A program made the translations under genes and the position numbers. The notes beneath the pieces are model-generated. The model was not told where the DNA came from, ran no database searches, and was given only the letters and a program-made list of their open reading frames with translations. Shown piece after piece: positions 10,614-19,197 of a DNA stretch of 64,000 nucleotides (the first letter of the stretch is position 1; each line of letters begins with the position of its first letter). Location of the stretch: the NCBI RefSeq assembly GCF_007096355.1, contig NZ_VKDF01000001.1, positions 462,871-526,870 on the forward strand, in the 5' to 3' direction. The stretch comes from Paracoccus sp. M683 (lineage in GTDB: Bacteria; Pseudomonadota; Alphaproteobacteria; Rhodobacterales; Rhodobacteraceae).

Positions 10614-11551
10614 CCCTGTCGATCATCGGCGCCGGGGCATTCGGCACGGCGCTGGCCGTGGCGCTGGCCGCCAACGGGCCGGTCACGCTGTGGGGGCGCG
10701 ACGCCGGCAAGCTGCGCAACAACCCGCGCCTGCCCGGCATCACCCTGCCGTCCGAGGTCGCGCCGACCACCGATCTGGCCCAGGCCACCCGCGCCAACAC
10801 GATCATTCTTGCCCTGCCCGCACAGGCGCTTGGCGGCTTTCTGGCCGAACATGGCGCGGCACTGGACGGCAAGCCGCTGGTCAGCGCCGCCAAGGGCATC
10901 GACCTGACCACGCTGACCGGCCCATCACAGCTGATCGCCCGCCATTGCCCCGCCGCCATCCCGGCCGTGCTGACCGGCCCCTCTTTCGCCGCCGACATCG
11001 CCCGCGGCCTGCCCACCGCCCTGACCCTTGCCTGCGCCGACCCGGTGACGGGCGAGGCCTTGCAACACCGCCTGTCGACGCAGGTGCTGCGGCTGTATCG
11101 CTCGACCGATGTGACGGGCGCAGAACTGGGCGGGGCGCTGAAAAACGTCGTCGCCATCGCGGCCGGCGCGGTGATGGGCGCGCGGCTTGGCGACAGCGCA
11201 CGCGCCGCCATCATCACCCGAGGCTTTGCCGAGATGACCCGGCTGGCCACCCATCTGGGCGCGCAGCCCCAAACGCTGACCGGGCTGTCCGGGCTGGGCG
11301 ACCTGACGCTGACCTGCACCTCGGACCAGTCGCGCAACTATCGCTTTGGTTTCAGCCTGGGTGCCGGCAGCGGCTTTGACGCGGCCACCACGGTCGAGGG
11401 CGCCGCCACCGCGCAGGCCGTCACCGCACTGGCCCGGAAACTGGGGCTGGACCTGCCGATCACGGCCGCCGTCTCGGGGCTTGTCACAGGCGGAATATCG
11501 GTGGAAAAGCTTATGCTGCAACTGCTTAACCGACCATTGAAGGACGAATGA
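10610..11551 (+). CDS. gpsA: Glycerol-3-phosphate dehydrogenase [NAD(P)+]
   Basis: GpsA reduces dihydroxyacetone phosphate to sn-glycerol-3-phosphate, the backbone of phospholipids. The 313-residue sequence has the Rossmann loop [17 protein letters not shown] at the N-terminus, AAKGID near residue 95, [15 protein letters not shown], the catalytic-region [13 protein letters not shown] and [10 protein letters not shown]. Length is normal. The start overlaps the tsaD stop by four bases, and the stop overlaps the next gene, indicating translational coupling. Confidence 0.96.
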   Translation: MTLSIIGAGAFGTALAVALAANGPVTLWGRDAGKLRNNPRLPGITLPSEVAPTTDLAQATRANTIILALPAQALGGFLAEHGAALDGKPLVSAAKGIDLTTLTGPSQLIARHCPAAIPAVLTGPSFAADIARGLPTALTLACADPVTGEALQHRLSTQVLRLYRSTDVTGAELGGALKNVVAIAAGAVMGARLGDSARAAIITRGFAEMTRLATHLGAQPQTLTGLSGLGDLTLTCTSDQSRNYRFGFSLGAGSGFDAATTVEGAATAQAVTALARKLGLDLPITAAVSGLVTGGISVEKLMLQLLNRPLKDE

Positions 11552-11823
11552 TGCCACTTTTCGCGATCATCTGCCACGACAAGCCCGGCATGCTTGAAGC
11601 CCGTATCAACGCCCGCGAGGCCCATCTGGGCTTTTTGCGCAATGAAGGCATCGTCCGCCTCGCCGGTCCGCTGATCGAAGAGGGCGAGATGCGCGGCTCG
11701 CTGATCGTGCTGGAGGCTGATGATCTGGAAAGCGCCCGGAAATGGGCCGATCAGGATCCCTATAAGGCAGCCGGCCTGTTCGCCTCGGTCGATGTGATTG
11801 AATGGAAGAAGGTCATCGGCTGA
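11548..11823 (+). CDS. YciI-family protein
   Basis: A 91-residue protein of the YCII (ferredoxin-like alpha+beta) family, with the characteristic opening [12 protein letters not shown], a His/Asp pair near the N-terminus, the GPL segment at about 46 and the C-terminal IEWKKVIG. Function is generally unknown; members have been proposed to act as small hydrolases or dehalogenase-like enzymes. Its ATG overlaps the gpsA stop and its own stop overlaps the start of the EVE gene, so it belongs to the tsaD-gpsA run. Two adjacent ATGs (11548 and 11551) are possible starts. Confidence 0.85.
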   Translation: MMPLFAIICHDKPGMLEARINAREAHLGFLRNEGIVRLAGPLIEEGEMRGSLIVLEADDLESARKWADQDPYKAAGLFASVDVIEWKKVIG

Positions 11824-12239
11824 TGCGTTACTGGTTGTTCAAATCCGAGCCCGATGTCTTTGGCTGGGACGATCTTGTCGCCAAGGGCGACACGGGCGAG
11901 GAATGGGACGGCGTGCGCAACTATCAGGCGCGCAACAACATGCGCGAGATGAAGATCGGTGATCGCGGGCTTTTCTATCACTCGAATATCGGCAAAGAGG
12001 TCGTGGGTATCGTCGAGGTCGCCGCCGAGGCCCATCCCGACAGCAGCACCGATGATCCGCGTTGGGAATGCGTCGATATCCGCGCCGTGAAGCCGGTCAA
12101 ACGGACGGTGACGCTGGACGAGGTCAAGGCCGAACCGCGCCTGAAGGACATGGTTCTGGCCAATAACAGCCGCCTGTCGGTCCAACCTGTCAGCCCCGCG
12201 GAATGGGCGGTCATCATGGAGTTGACCGGGCTGGAGTGA
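11823..12239 (+). CDS. EVE domain protein
   Basis: A 138-residue protein consisting only of an EVE domain, a PUA-like fold. Seen are the opening RYWLFKSEPDVFGWDDL, then WDGVRNYQARNNMREMKIGDRGLFYHSN, GIVEVAAEAHPD and a WECVDIRAV strand. EVE proteins are thought to bind modified bases in DNA or RNA (thymocyte protein 1 family). The start at 11823 overlaps the yciI stop by one base; a longer in-frame start would lie inside yciI. It is the last gene of the run beginning with tsaD. Confidence 0.9.
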   Translation: MRYWLFKSEPDVFGWDDLVAKGDTGEEWDGVRNYQARNNMREMKIGDRGLFYHSNIGKEVVGIVEVAAEAHPDSSTDDPRWECVDIRAVKPVKRTVTLDEVKAEPRLKDMVLANNSRLSVQPVSPAEWAVIMELTGLE

Positions 12240-12318
12240 CGGGGCCTGGCTTTGGGGGCGGCGGGTGAACCGGTCTGCGCCGCCGAACCCGGATGGTCCG
12301 CCCTGCGGGACGAAGCGG

Positions 12319-13158
12319 TCATTGCCCTCCTGCAAGTTGAGGCCATTCCTGTAAAAAGGCGTCACGAGCAAGCAGGCCGGGTGATGAGGAGCTGCGCTTT
12401 GTCGATTGGGTCAGTCTCACAAAAATTAGCGGCTTTTCCTTATCCTCGCGCCATGCCCAACCCGCATACCAACCCCACCCATGCGCGTAGTCGAAGCTGC
12501 GATCAGCCCGCCGAGGATAGGCCCCGCCGGTTTTTCCGTGAAGGTGCCACCCCCCTGACTGGTGGACTTCAACAAGGTCGCGCGCATGTGACATCGCCTG
12601 CTGATCCACTGGCAATTTATCCAGAACCAGAGACCGCAAGAAGGTTGCCTGCTCATGCGGGGATATCCGCAGCGATGAGGATACCCATGCCCTTTCCAGT
12701 CCATTTTCAAATCCCGGATCGCCAGAGAAATCGGCATTTCCGTAACCAAATTCCTGCGCATAGCGCGTTAAGGCATCGCTTCCGATGGCTTGGGCAATAC
12801 GCTGAGAATACCATAGCACCGAATAGCGCATCCAATCAGTGGGATCTGTATCACGAGTCCAGTTTGCCCCGCCCCAGTCGGGGTCTCCTGAACGGAATTT
12901 CATGACGGGATCATGCGCGCTTCTCAGAATTTCCGCATCATAGGCCATCACCGCCAGCGGGATCTTGAAGGTTGAAGCAGGGGTGACACGAGACGAGCAA
13001 TCCCCGTCCTCCAACAAGACCTCTGCCGACCGCGCGTCCATCAGGATCGTGCAAATCGTCCCCGACCTTGCCGGAAAAGTTGCAAGCGTCAAAAGCGCAA
13101 CGGCGAGCGCAGGAATCCAAATGCGCAAGACAAACCTCCATCGCTTTGGCTTGTCCAT
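12319..13158 (-). CDS. Class D (OXA-type) beta-lactamase
   Basis: A 279-residue secreted serine beta-lactamase. A basic N-terminus and hydrophobic segment (about residues 10-30) look like a signal peptide. All class D motifs are present: S62-T-F-K65 (nucleophile and carbamylated Lys), S113-V-L, Y139-G-N and K209-T-G, with W158 in the position expected to support Lys carbamylation and an HGWGWYAGW stretch after KTG. The subclass is not recognised. The gene and its flanks are visibly richer in A and T than the neighbouring housekeeping genes, which could reflect acquisition. No regulator is adjacent, and substrate range cannot be read from the sequence. Confidence 0.93.
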   Translation of the reverse strand: MDKPKRWRFVLRIWIPALAVALLTLATFPARSGTICTILMDARSAEVLLEDGDCSSRVTPASTFKIPLAVMAYDAEILRSAHDPVMKFRSGDPDWGGANWTRDTDPTDWMRYSVLWYSQRIAQAIGSDALTRYAQEFGYGNADFSGDPGFENGLERAWVSSSLRISPHEQATFLRSLVLDKLPVDQQAMSHARDLVEVHQSGGWHLHGKTGGAYPRRADRSFDYAHGWGWYAGWAWREDKEKPLIFVRLTQSTKRSSSSPGLLARDAFLQEWPQLAGGQ

Positions 13159-13266
13159 CCCCCCATCAATGCGTCGCGCAAACCGACGGCTGACTGCTTT
13201 GGGCTGCGACCAGCCGGGTCAGTTGCAGGATTGACATAGCTTAAAGGAACCCGCCAACACGCCAAA

Positions 13267-13307
13267 CGAAAAAGGGTTCCGGCATCCCCCAGGATCAGCC
13301 GGAACCC
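13267..13307 (-). terminator. Intrinsic terminator (minus strand)
   Basis: Perfect 10-base-pair stem, GGGTTCCGGC with GCCGGAACCC (13298-13307 and 13274-13283), a 14-base loop, then TTTTTC on the minus strand. On the plus strand no T-run follows, so it acts for minus-strand transcription, upstream of the beta-lactamase. Confidence 0.85.
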
Positions 13308-13385
13308 TCCCCTCACGTGCCCCATTACCACCGCACGTATTCCACTTGGGATCAAATTCGCGGGCTGACCATCCTGGTCGCCGTT
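13267..13385 (-). ncRNA. Candidate small RNA ending in intrinsic terminator
   Basis: The gap 13159-13511 between the beta-lactamase and DUF4170 contains a minus-strand intrinsic terminator with no gene upstream of it. Reading the minus strand, a possible promoter (TTGCTT at 13420-13415, 17 bases, TATTGC at 13397-13392) would start a transcript of about 120 bases near 13385. Inside it ACGTGC and GCACGT can pair around a purine-rich loop, then the terminator hairpin follows. Reading frames crossing the region run through the terminator and look non-coding. No known RNA family was recognised; 6S RNA was considered but not supported. Confidence 0.4.
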
Positions 13386-13511
13386 GAGCAAGCAATAGCC
13401 CAACCCCTGATTCCAAGCAAATTCAAAGCCCTTAGGGTTTTAGACAAACCCGCTAGAGTTCGCCCCGCACCCGCGTTAGGTTCTGGCCCTAACCGAATGG
13501 CAGGAGAACCC

Positions 13512-13757
13512 ATGAGCCAGCGTTTGCACCTTGTTTTCGGCGGCGAGCTTGTCGACCCGCAACGGACCGAGTTCCGTGACACGAAGGATATCCATCTCGT
13601 CGGCGTCTTTCCGAACTATGCCCAGGCCTATGACGCCTGGAAGGCCGAGGCACATCGCACGGTTGACAGCGCCCATACCCGCTATTTCATCGCCCACCTG
13701 CATCGCCTGCGCGACGAGGAAACCGAGGTCAGCCCGACCGAGGAACTGGGCGCCTGA
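13512..13757 (+). CDS. DUF4170 family protein
   Basis: An 81-residue conserved alphaproteobacterial protein of unknown function, with recognisable segments RLHLVFGGELVDP, HLVGVFPNYAQAYDAWKAEAHRTVD and RYFIAHLHRL. A good ribosome site (AGGAG at 13502-13506) precedes the ATG at 13512, which decides against longer in-frame starts upstream. It overlaps the next gene by one base (TGATG). Its place at the head of a lipid A/Kdo gene run suggests a role in, or co-regulation with, lipopolysaccharide assembly, but no activity is known. Confidence 0.85.
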   Translation: MSQRLHLVFGGELVDPQRTEFRDTKDIHLVGVFPNYAQAYDAWKAEAHRTVDSAHTRYFIAHLHRLRDEETEVSPTEELGA

Positions 13758-14932
13758 TGGCCGCGTCCAGCCTTGGTTCGCTTGGGCTATGGCTGGAGTT
13801 GCGCCGCAAGCGTGGCGGGCAGCTGCAAAACCTGTCGCTGCCGCCTGGCAACGGGCCGCTGCTGATCATCCGCACCACCCCCGAGGCCGAAGCTGCCGCC
13901 GCACAGGTGGTTCAGATCCTGACCCATGCGATGCCGCGGCTGCGGGTGCTTGAACTGGGCCGCGACGGCATGGCCGACATTGCGGAAAATCCCGTTGCCG
14001 CCCCACAACTGCTGGCCGAGGCCCGGCCCCACGCGCTGCTGCTGCTGGGCAATGACCTGCCGCCTGCGCTGATCCACGCGGCCGAGGAAGCCGATATCCC
14101 GATCTATCTGGCGCAGGCGCAGATCCGGGAAAAGCCGGGCTGGGGGCTTGGCCGCTCGCTTCAGGCACGGTTGCTGGAGGCCATCGACCTGATCTGCGTC
14201 ACCGACGCCGCCAGCCGCAATGTGGCGCTTGGGCTGGGGGTTAAGGCCTCGCATGTGCGCATGACCGGGCCGGTGACCCAGATCCGCAATCCGCTGCCGG
14301 GATTCGAGGGCGAAAGGGCGCTGCTGGCCGCGATGCTGCGGGGCCGGCATGTGTGGCTGGCCACCGCCGTGCCCGTCGCAGAGGAAGAGGCGGTCTTGCA
14401 GGCGCATCTGGCCGCGCTGCGGCATTCGCATCGGGCCCTGCTGGTTGTGAACCCGGCCGATTCGAATCAGGCCGATGCAATGGCCGACCGCTTCGAGGAG
14501 CGCGGGCTGATCGTCGCCCGCCGCAATGCGGACGAAGAGCCCACCGCCGAAATTCAGGTTCAGTTCGCCGAGGACGCGCAGGAACTGGGCCTGTGGTATC
14601 GGCTGGCGCCGCTGTGCTTCATGGGCGGCACCTTGTCGGGCGATGACGAGGCCGCGCGCCATCCATTCGAACCCGCCGCGCTTGGTTCGGCGATCATCCA
14701 CGGCCCGCATGAGGGGCGGTATCATACCGAATGGCAGCAGCTTCAGGGCGCATCTGCGACCCGCCGGGTGCGCGATGCCGAGGATCTGGCCGCGGCCGTG
14801 GCCCAGCTGTCGCAGCCCCAGCAGGTCGCCGTGCTGGCTGCGAATGCCTGGGCGGTCAGCACTGGCGGCGCCGGTGTGGCGCTGGACATCGCCCAACCCG
14901 TCCTGACCCGGCTGAAGGCTGTGAAATCATGA
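13757..14932 (+). CDS. waaA: Kdo transferase-like glycosyltransferase (divergent)
   Basis: A 391-residue protein resembling 3-deoxy-D-manno-octulosonate transferase, which adds Kdo to lipid A. The C-terminal half has the familiar layout: [16 protein letters not shown] (compare TxxxGEE), [38 protein letters not shown] and [16 protein letters not shown]. The N-terminal half is unusual. The membrane anchor and the HAxSxGE motif of canonical WaaA are not visible, and it starts directly at a short helix and [13 protein letters not shown]. It could be a Rhodobacteraceae-specific variant rather than the housekeeping enzyme. It overlaps DUF4170 by one base and lpxK by four. Confidence 0.75.
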   Translation: MAASSLGSLGLWLELRRKRGGQLQNLSLPPGNGPLLIIRTTPEAEAAAAQVVQILTHAMPRLRVLELGRDGMADIAENPVAAPQLLAEARPHALLLLGNDLPPALIHAAEEADIPIYLAQAQIREKPGWGLGRSLQARLLEAIDLICVTDAASRNVALGLGVKASHVRMTGPVTQIRNPLPGFEGERALLAAMLRGRHVWLATAVPVAEEEAVLQAHLAALRHSHRALLVVNPADSNQADAMADRFEERGLIVARRNADEEPTAEIQVQFAEDAQELGLWYRLAPLCFMGGTLSGDDEAARHPFEPAALGSAIIHGPHEGRYHTEWQQLQGASATRRVRDAEDLAAAVAQLSQPQQVAVLAANAWAVSTGGAGVALDIAQPVLTRLKAVKS

Positions 14933-15912
14933 CCCGCGCACCCGCATTCTGGTATCGCCGCCCGCCGACGCTGGCGGCACAACTGCTGCGACCGCTTGGT
15001 GCGATCTATGCCGCAGCCACCGCCCGCCGGCTGGCGCAAGGGGCAAGGGTGCGACCGGGGCCGCCGGTGATCTGCATAGGCAACCTGAATGCCGGCGGCA
15101 CGGGAAAGACGCCCACGGTGATCCATCTGTTGCAGGAATTGCAGCGCCGGGGGGTGGCGGCGCATGTTGTCTCGCGCGGCTATGGTGGCAGCGCTGACGG
15201 GCCATTGCGCGTCGACGAGCGCGCCCATGACGCCGCCCTGACCGGGGACGAGCCGCTGCTGATCTCGGCCTTTGCGCCGGTCTGGGTGGCCAAGGACCGG
15301 CTGGCAGGCGCAAAAGCGGCGGCGGGTGCGGGCGCGCAGGCGATCATTCTGGATGACGGGTTTCAGGATCCGGCACTGGCACATGATCTGTCACTGATTG
15401 TCGTGGATGCGGCGAAGGGGTTCGGCAACGGGCTGTGCCTGCCCGCCGGCCCTCTGCGCGAGCCGGTCCCCGTCGGGCTGGCCCGCGCCGATCTGCTTTT
15501 GTCGATCGGCGGGCCGGCGGCGCAGGCCGGCTTTGCCGCCCCCGCAGGGGCGCCGCCGCATCTGCGCGGGGTGCTGGAGCCGTTGCAGACCGGGATCGAC
15601 TGGCAGGGACATCGGGTGCTGGCCTTTGCCGGCATCGGCCATCCCGAGAAGTTCTTTGCCACGCTGGCCAGTCTGGGGGCCGATCTGGCGCGGGGCGAGG
15701 CGCTGGACGATCACCAGCCGTTCACGCCGGCCCTGCTGACCCGGCTGGAAACCGAGGCGCGGTTGCTGGGGGCCCAACTGGTCACGACCGAGAAGGATGC
15801 CGTGCGGTTGCCGCGCAGTTTTCGGCCCAAGGTACTGGCCCTGCCGGTGCGGTTGCAGATCGGCGATGACGGTCCCTTGCAAGCCGCATTGGATCACCTG
15901 TTTCCGGCCTGA
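14929..15912 (+). CDS. lpxK: Tetraacyldisaccharide 4'-kinase
   Basis: LpxK phosphorylates the 4' position of the lipid A disaccharide precursor at the inner membrane. The 327-residue sequence opens with [25 protein letters not shown], followed by the P-loop [17 protein letters not shown] (about residues 45-61), [15 protein letters not shown] and ILDDGFQD. The start at 14929 overlaps the preceding stop (ATGA). It is the last gene of the DUF4170-waaA-lpxK run, facing pheT across 67 bases that hold a hairpin. Confidence 0.95.
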   Translation: MTRAPAFWYRRPPTLAAQLLRPLGAIYAAATARRLAQGARVRPGPPVICIGNLNAGGTGKTPTVIHLLQELQRRGVAAHVVSRGYGGSADGPLRVDERAHDAALTGDEPLLISAFAPVWVAKDRLAGAKAAAGAGAQAIILDDGFQDPALAHDLSLIVVDAAKGFGNGLCLPAGPLREPVPVGLARADLLLSIGGPAAQAGFAAPAGAPPHLRGVLEPLQTGIDWQGHRVLAFAGIGHPEKFFATLASLGADLARGEALDDHQPFTPALLTRLETEARLLGAQLVTTEKDAVRLPRSFRPKVLALPVRLQIGDDGPLQAALDHLFPA

Positions 15913-15915
15913 GGA

Positions 15916-15936
15916 CCGGGGGTTTACCACCCCCGG
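15916..15936. terminator. Hairpin between convergent lpxK and pheT
   Basis: CCGGGGGT (15916-15923) pairs perfectly with ACCCCCGG (15929-15936) around a five-base loop, directly after the lpxK stop. It is followed by CCCCCGTGGATATTT, a tail often seen at gene ends in this bacterial family. No strong T-run is present, so termination is inferred from position and structure. Confidence 0.5.
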
Positions 15937-15979
15937 ACCCCCGTGGATATTTGGGCACGGATGATGCGCAACCCGCGCC

Positions 15980-18367
15980 TTAGCTGCGCAGGGTGCCGCC
16001 GGTGGCTTTCTGGACCTTGTCGATGATCTTCTGGCTGACGGCCTCGATCTCGGCATCGGTCAGGGTCTTGTCGCGCGGTTGCAGGCGTGCGGTGATGGCG
16101 ATGGATTTGCGGCCATCCTCCAGCCCGGTGAACTGGTCGAAGACGGTGACGCTTTCGATCAGCGCCTTGTCGGCGCCCAAGGCTGCATTGACCAGCGCAA
16201 GCGCCTCGACCCGCGCATCGACGACAAAGGCGAAATCGCGTTCCACCGCTTGCAGGCCCGAGGCATCAAGTGCCGGGCGGGTGGGCGTTTTCGTCTTGGG
16301 GAAGGGCACATTGGCGATCTGGATGGTAAAGCCCACGGCAGGACCTTTCACATCCATCTGGCGCAGCACCTTGGGGTGAATCTCGCCGAATGTGGCCAGG
16401 ACATTGGGACCAAGGGCGATATTGCCCGCACGACCAGGATGCCACCAGCCGTCCAGCTTGCGGTTGATCTGCGCCCGCGCGGTTGCGCCGATGGTTTGCA
16501 GAATGGCCTCGGCATCAGCCTTGGCGTCATAGATATCCACCTTGCGGCGGCTGCCATAGGGATCGCGGGGGGCGTTGCCGCCCACCAGCAGGCCCGACAG
16601 CCGGATCGCCTGATCACCCGGCTCGCCGCCCGAAAAGACCGGGCCAATCTCGAACAGGGCCAGGTCCGCGAAACCACGCGCCTGATTTCGCGCGGCGGCG
16701 GCCAGAAGCCCCGGCAGCAGGTCAGGCCGCAGATGCGTCATCTCGCTGCTGATCGGGTTTTCGACCCGCACCGCATCACTGCCGCCGCCGAACAGCGCAG
16801 CCGAGGCCTGGTCGATGAAGCTGTAGGTGACACATTCGTTATAACCCAGGGCGGCGGCCATGCGGCGGGCCGCCTTTTCGCGCATCTGCATGGGCGTCAG
16901 CACCGGCAACGGCACACCGGGCTGCGGGCGGGGCAGCGGCTTGCCTTGCAGCCGGCTGAGGCTGGCGATGCGGGCGACTTCCTCGATCAGATCAGCCTCG
17001 CCCAGCACATCGGGGCGCCAGCTGGGGGGGTGAGCCATCTCGCCCTCAAGCCGGAAGCCCAGTTTTTCCAGGGTGGCGCGCTGTTCGGCTTCGGGGATGT
17101 CCAGGCCGACAAGGCTGGCGGTGCGGGCCGGGTCCAGCCGATAGGCCCGGTCGGTCGCGGGGATGGCGCCGGCCGTCACGACCTCGGACGGCTGACCGCC
17201 GCAGAGGTCGAGGACCATTTGTGTCGCCAGATCCAGCCCTTGAAGGGTGAAATCAGGGTCGATGCCGCGCTCGAAGCGATAGCGCGCATCGGAATGGATG
17301 CGCAGGGCGCGGCCCGTTGCCGCCGTGCTGATCGGGTCGAAATAGGCGGCCTCGATGAACACGTCCGTGGTGTCATCCTGCGAGCCGGAACGCGCGCCCC
17401 CCATGATGCCCGCGATGCTTTCGGGGCCTTCATGGTCACTGATGACAACGGCGCCTTCGGGCAGGGCATAGGTCTTGTCATCCAGCGCGGTGATTTGTTC
17501 GCCGGCGCGGGCGCCGCGCAGGTGCAGATTGCCATGGACCTTGGCCGCGTCAAAGACGTGAAGCGGGCGGTTCAGGTCGAAGGTGAAGTAATTGGTGATG
17601 TCGACCAGCGCGCTGATCGGGCGCAGGCCGATGGCACGCAGGCGTTTTTGCAGCCAGTCGGGGCTGGGGCCGTTCTTGACGCCACGCACGACACGGCCGC
17701 TGAAGAACGGCGCCTTGGCGGCGATTTCAGGGGCGATGGTGACGCTGATCGGGCTGGCGAAAGCGCCCTTGATGGTGGCCTGCGGAACGGGCTTCAGACG
17801 GCCCAGTCCCCGTGCCGCCAGATCGCGTGCGATTCCGTGGACGCCCAGGGCATCGGGCCGGTTGGGGGTGATCTTGATATAGATCATCGGGTCGATCTTT
17901 TCGGGCGCATTGGCGGCCAGCCAGTCGGTGAAACGCTGGCCGACCTCGCCCGAGGGCAACTCGATGATGCCGTCATGTTCGTCGCTGAGTTCAAGCTCGC
18001 GCTCGGATGCCATCATGCCGTGGCTTTCGACGCCACGGATCTTGCCAACGCTTAGCGTCACGTCGATGCCGGGAACATAATCGCCCGGCTTGGCCAGCAC
18101 GCCGATCAGACCGGCGCGCGCATTCGGGGCGCCGCAGACGATCTGTTTCTCGCCCTCATCGGTCGCGACCTTCAGCACCCGCAGGCGATCGGCATCGGGG
18201 TGCTGGACCGCCTCGATCACCTTGGCGATGGTAAAACGGTTCAGCCGCGCCGCAGGGTCCGAGACCTCTTCGACCTCTAGGCCAAGATCGGTCAGCGCCT
18301 CGGTGATCTGGTCCAGCGTGGCCGTGGTATCGAGATGCTCTTTGAGCCAGGAGAGTGTGAATTTCAT
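15980..18367 (-). CDS. pheT: Phenylalanyl-tRNA synthetase beta subunit
   Basis: The 795-residue beta chain of the alpha2-beta2 enzyme. It opens with MKFTLSWLKEHLDTTATLDQITEALTDLG, and the tRNA-binding domain (RLRVLKVATDEGEKQIVCGAPN) lies at about 45-150. The B3/B4 editing region and the B5 domain follow, then the synthetase-like core (about 470-680), and the C-terminal anticodon-binding FDX-ACB domain with QAVERDFAFVVD begins near 700. The ATG at 18367 gives the canonical N-terminus; a longer frame upstream is not used. pheS is on the same strand but about 10.5 kb away rather than adjacent. Confidence 0.97.
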   Translation of the reverse strand: MKFTLSWLKEHLDTTATLDQITEALTDLGLEVEEVSDPAARLNRFTIAKVIEAVQHPDADRLRVLKVATDEGEKQIVCGAPNARAGLIGVLAKPGDYVPGIDVTLSVGKIRGVESHGMMASERELELSDEHDGIIELPSGEVGQRFTDWLAANAPEKIDPMIYIKITPNRPDALGVHGIARDLAARGLGRLKPVPQATIKGAFASPISVTIAPEIAAKAPFFSGRVVRGVKNGPSPDWLQKRLRAIGLRPISALVDITNYFTFDLNRPLHVFDAAKVHGNLHLRGARAGEQITALDDKTYALPEGAVVISDHEGPESIAGIMGGARSGSQDDTTDVFIEAAYFDPISTAATGRALRIHSDARYRFERGIDPDFTLQGLDLATQMVLDLCGGQPSEVVTAGAIPATDRAYRLDPARTASLVGLDIPEAEQRATLEKLGFRLEGEMAHPPSWRPDVLGEADLIEEVARIASLSRLQGKPLPRPQPGVPLPVLTPMQMREKAARRMAAALGYNECVTYSFIDQASAALFGGGSDAVRVENPISSEMTHLRPDLLPGLLAAAARNQARGFADLALFEIGPVFSGGEPGDQAIRLSGLLVGGNAPRDPYGSRRKVDIYDAKADAEAILQTIGATARAQINRKLDGWWHPGRAGNIALGPNVLATFGEIHPKVLRQMDVKGPAVGFTIQIANVPFPKTKTPTRPALDASGLQAVERDFAFVVDARVEALALVNAALGADKALIESVTVFDQFTGLEDGRKSIAITARLQPRDKTLTDAEIEAVSQKIIDKVQKATGGTLRS

Positions 18368-18493
18368 GTCGCCAACCGTCGCTTCGGGCCATTGCCCGCC
18401 TGTGATGAGGCGGTTCCTAACCCAAGCCGGCGCGGATTGGTAGGGCACAGCGATTCGAACCCTCGCCCCGGACCTGACCTGGCTGGTGCGGGG

Positions 18494-19006
18494 TCAGGAT
18501 CGCGCAGGCAGCCAATCCAGAATCGCGGTCATGATCGCGGCAGATGGCTGCGCAATATCGCAGGTCAGCACATTGGCGCCCCGAGGCGGTTCCAGCGTGG
18601 CAAGCTGGCTGTCCAGCAGGGCGGGGCTCATGAAATGCCCCTTTCGCCGGCCCAGCCTTTCGGCCAGCACCTCGCGCGTTCCGCCCAGATGGACATAGCG
18701 CAGCGGCAGATCGGCCGCGCCAGCCAGCCGGTCGCGATAGGCCGCACGCAGCGCCGAACAGGCTGCAACGGCCATACCCTGCGCCCGCGCCTGCCCGCCC
18801 AGTTCCCGGCCCACCGCATCAAGCCAGGGCCAGCGGTCGTCGTCGGTCAGCGGGATGCCCGCAGCCATCTTGTCGCGATTGGCCTGGCTGTGCAGGTCGT
18901 CAGCCTCGATGAAGGGGGCAGCAAGCGCCCCGGCAAGTTGCCGCGCGATCAGCGATTTCCCGGCGCCGCTGACGCCCATGACGATGATTGCCAGCCGATC
19001 CTGCAT
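18494..19006 (-). CDS. gntK: Gluconokinase
   Basis: A 170-residue thermoresistant-type gluconokinase that phosphorylates gluconate to 6-phosphogluconate for the pentose-phosphate or Entner-Doudoroff route. Motifs: P-loop VMGVSGAGKSLIARQLA at about 9-25, the substrate-contact segment FIEADDLHSQANRDKMAAGIPLTDDDRWPWL at about 32-62, and ACSALRAAYRD at about 82-92. Length is normal. It stands alone, 126 bases ahead of pheT on the same strand. No gluconate transporter or GntR regulator is next to it. Confidence 0.93.
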   Translation of the reverse strand: MQDRLAIIVMGVSGAGKSLIARQLAGALAAPFIEADDLHSQANRDKMAAGIPLTDDDRWPWLDAVGRELGGQARAQGMAVAACSALRAAYRDRLAGAADLPLRYVHLGGTREVLAERLGRRKGHFMSPALLDSQLATLEPPRGANVLTCDIAQPSAAIMTAILDWLPARS

Positions 19007-19197
19007 CTGCGTCCATCCCGTCCCGTTTGACCCGCAGCGGCATACCGTGGGCCGATCCTGCGATGCAGATTAGGTGGCTTTGCCGGCCCTGTCATCGCCA
19101 TCGGCGGGGAAATCGAACCCTGGCCCGCGGCGCGCGCCGATTGGACTGCCGGGAAATTCATGCTAGCCGCTGATCGTGCCATGAACGAGAGCCTTGA

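Noticed and set aside
13267..13385. 6S RNA at the orphan terminator
   Set aside because: The long rod with a central bubble expected of 6S RNA could not be drawn; left as an unassigned small RNA.
13219..13416. Short minus-strand protein frames upstream of the beta-lactamase
   Set aside because: They run through the intrinsic terminator and show no family features.
18438..18472. tRNA-like 3' end on the minus strand (GGTTCGAATC and CCTACCA)
   Set aside because: The T-stem bases do not pair and no 5' half or anticodon arm is present; it lies between pheT and gntK and looks like chance.
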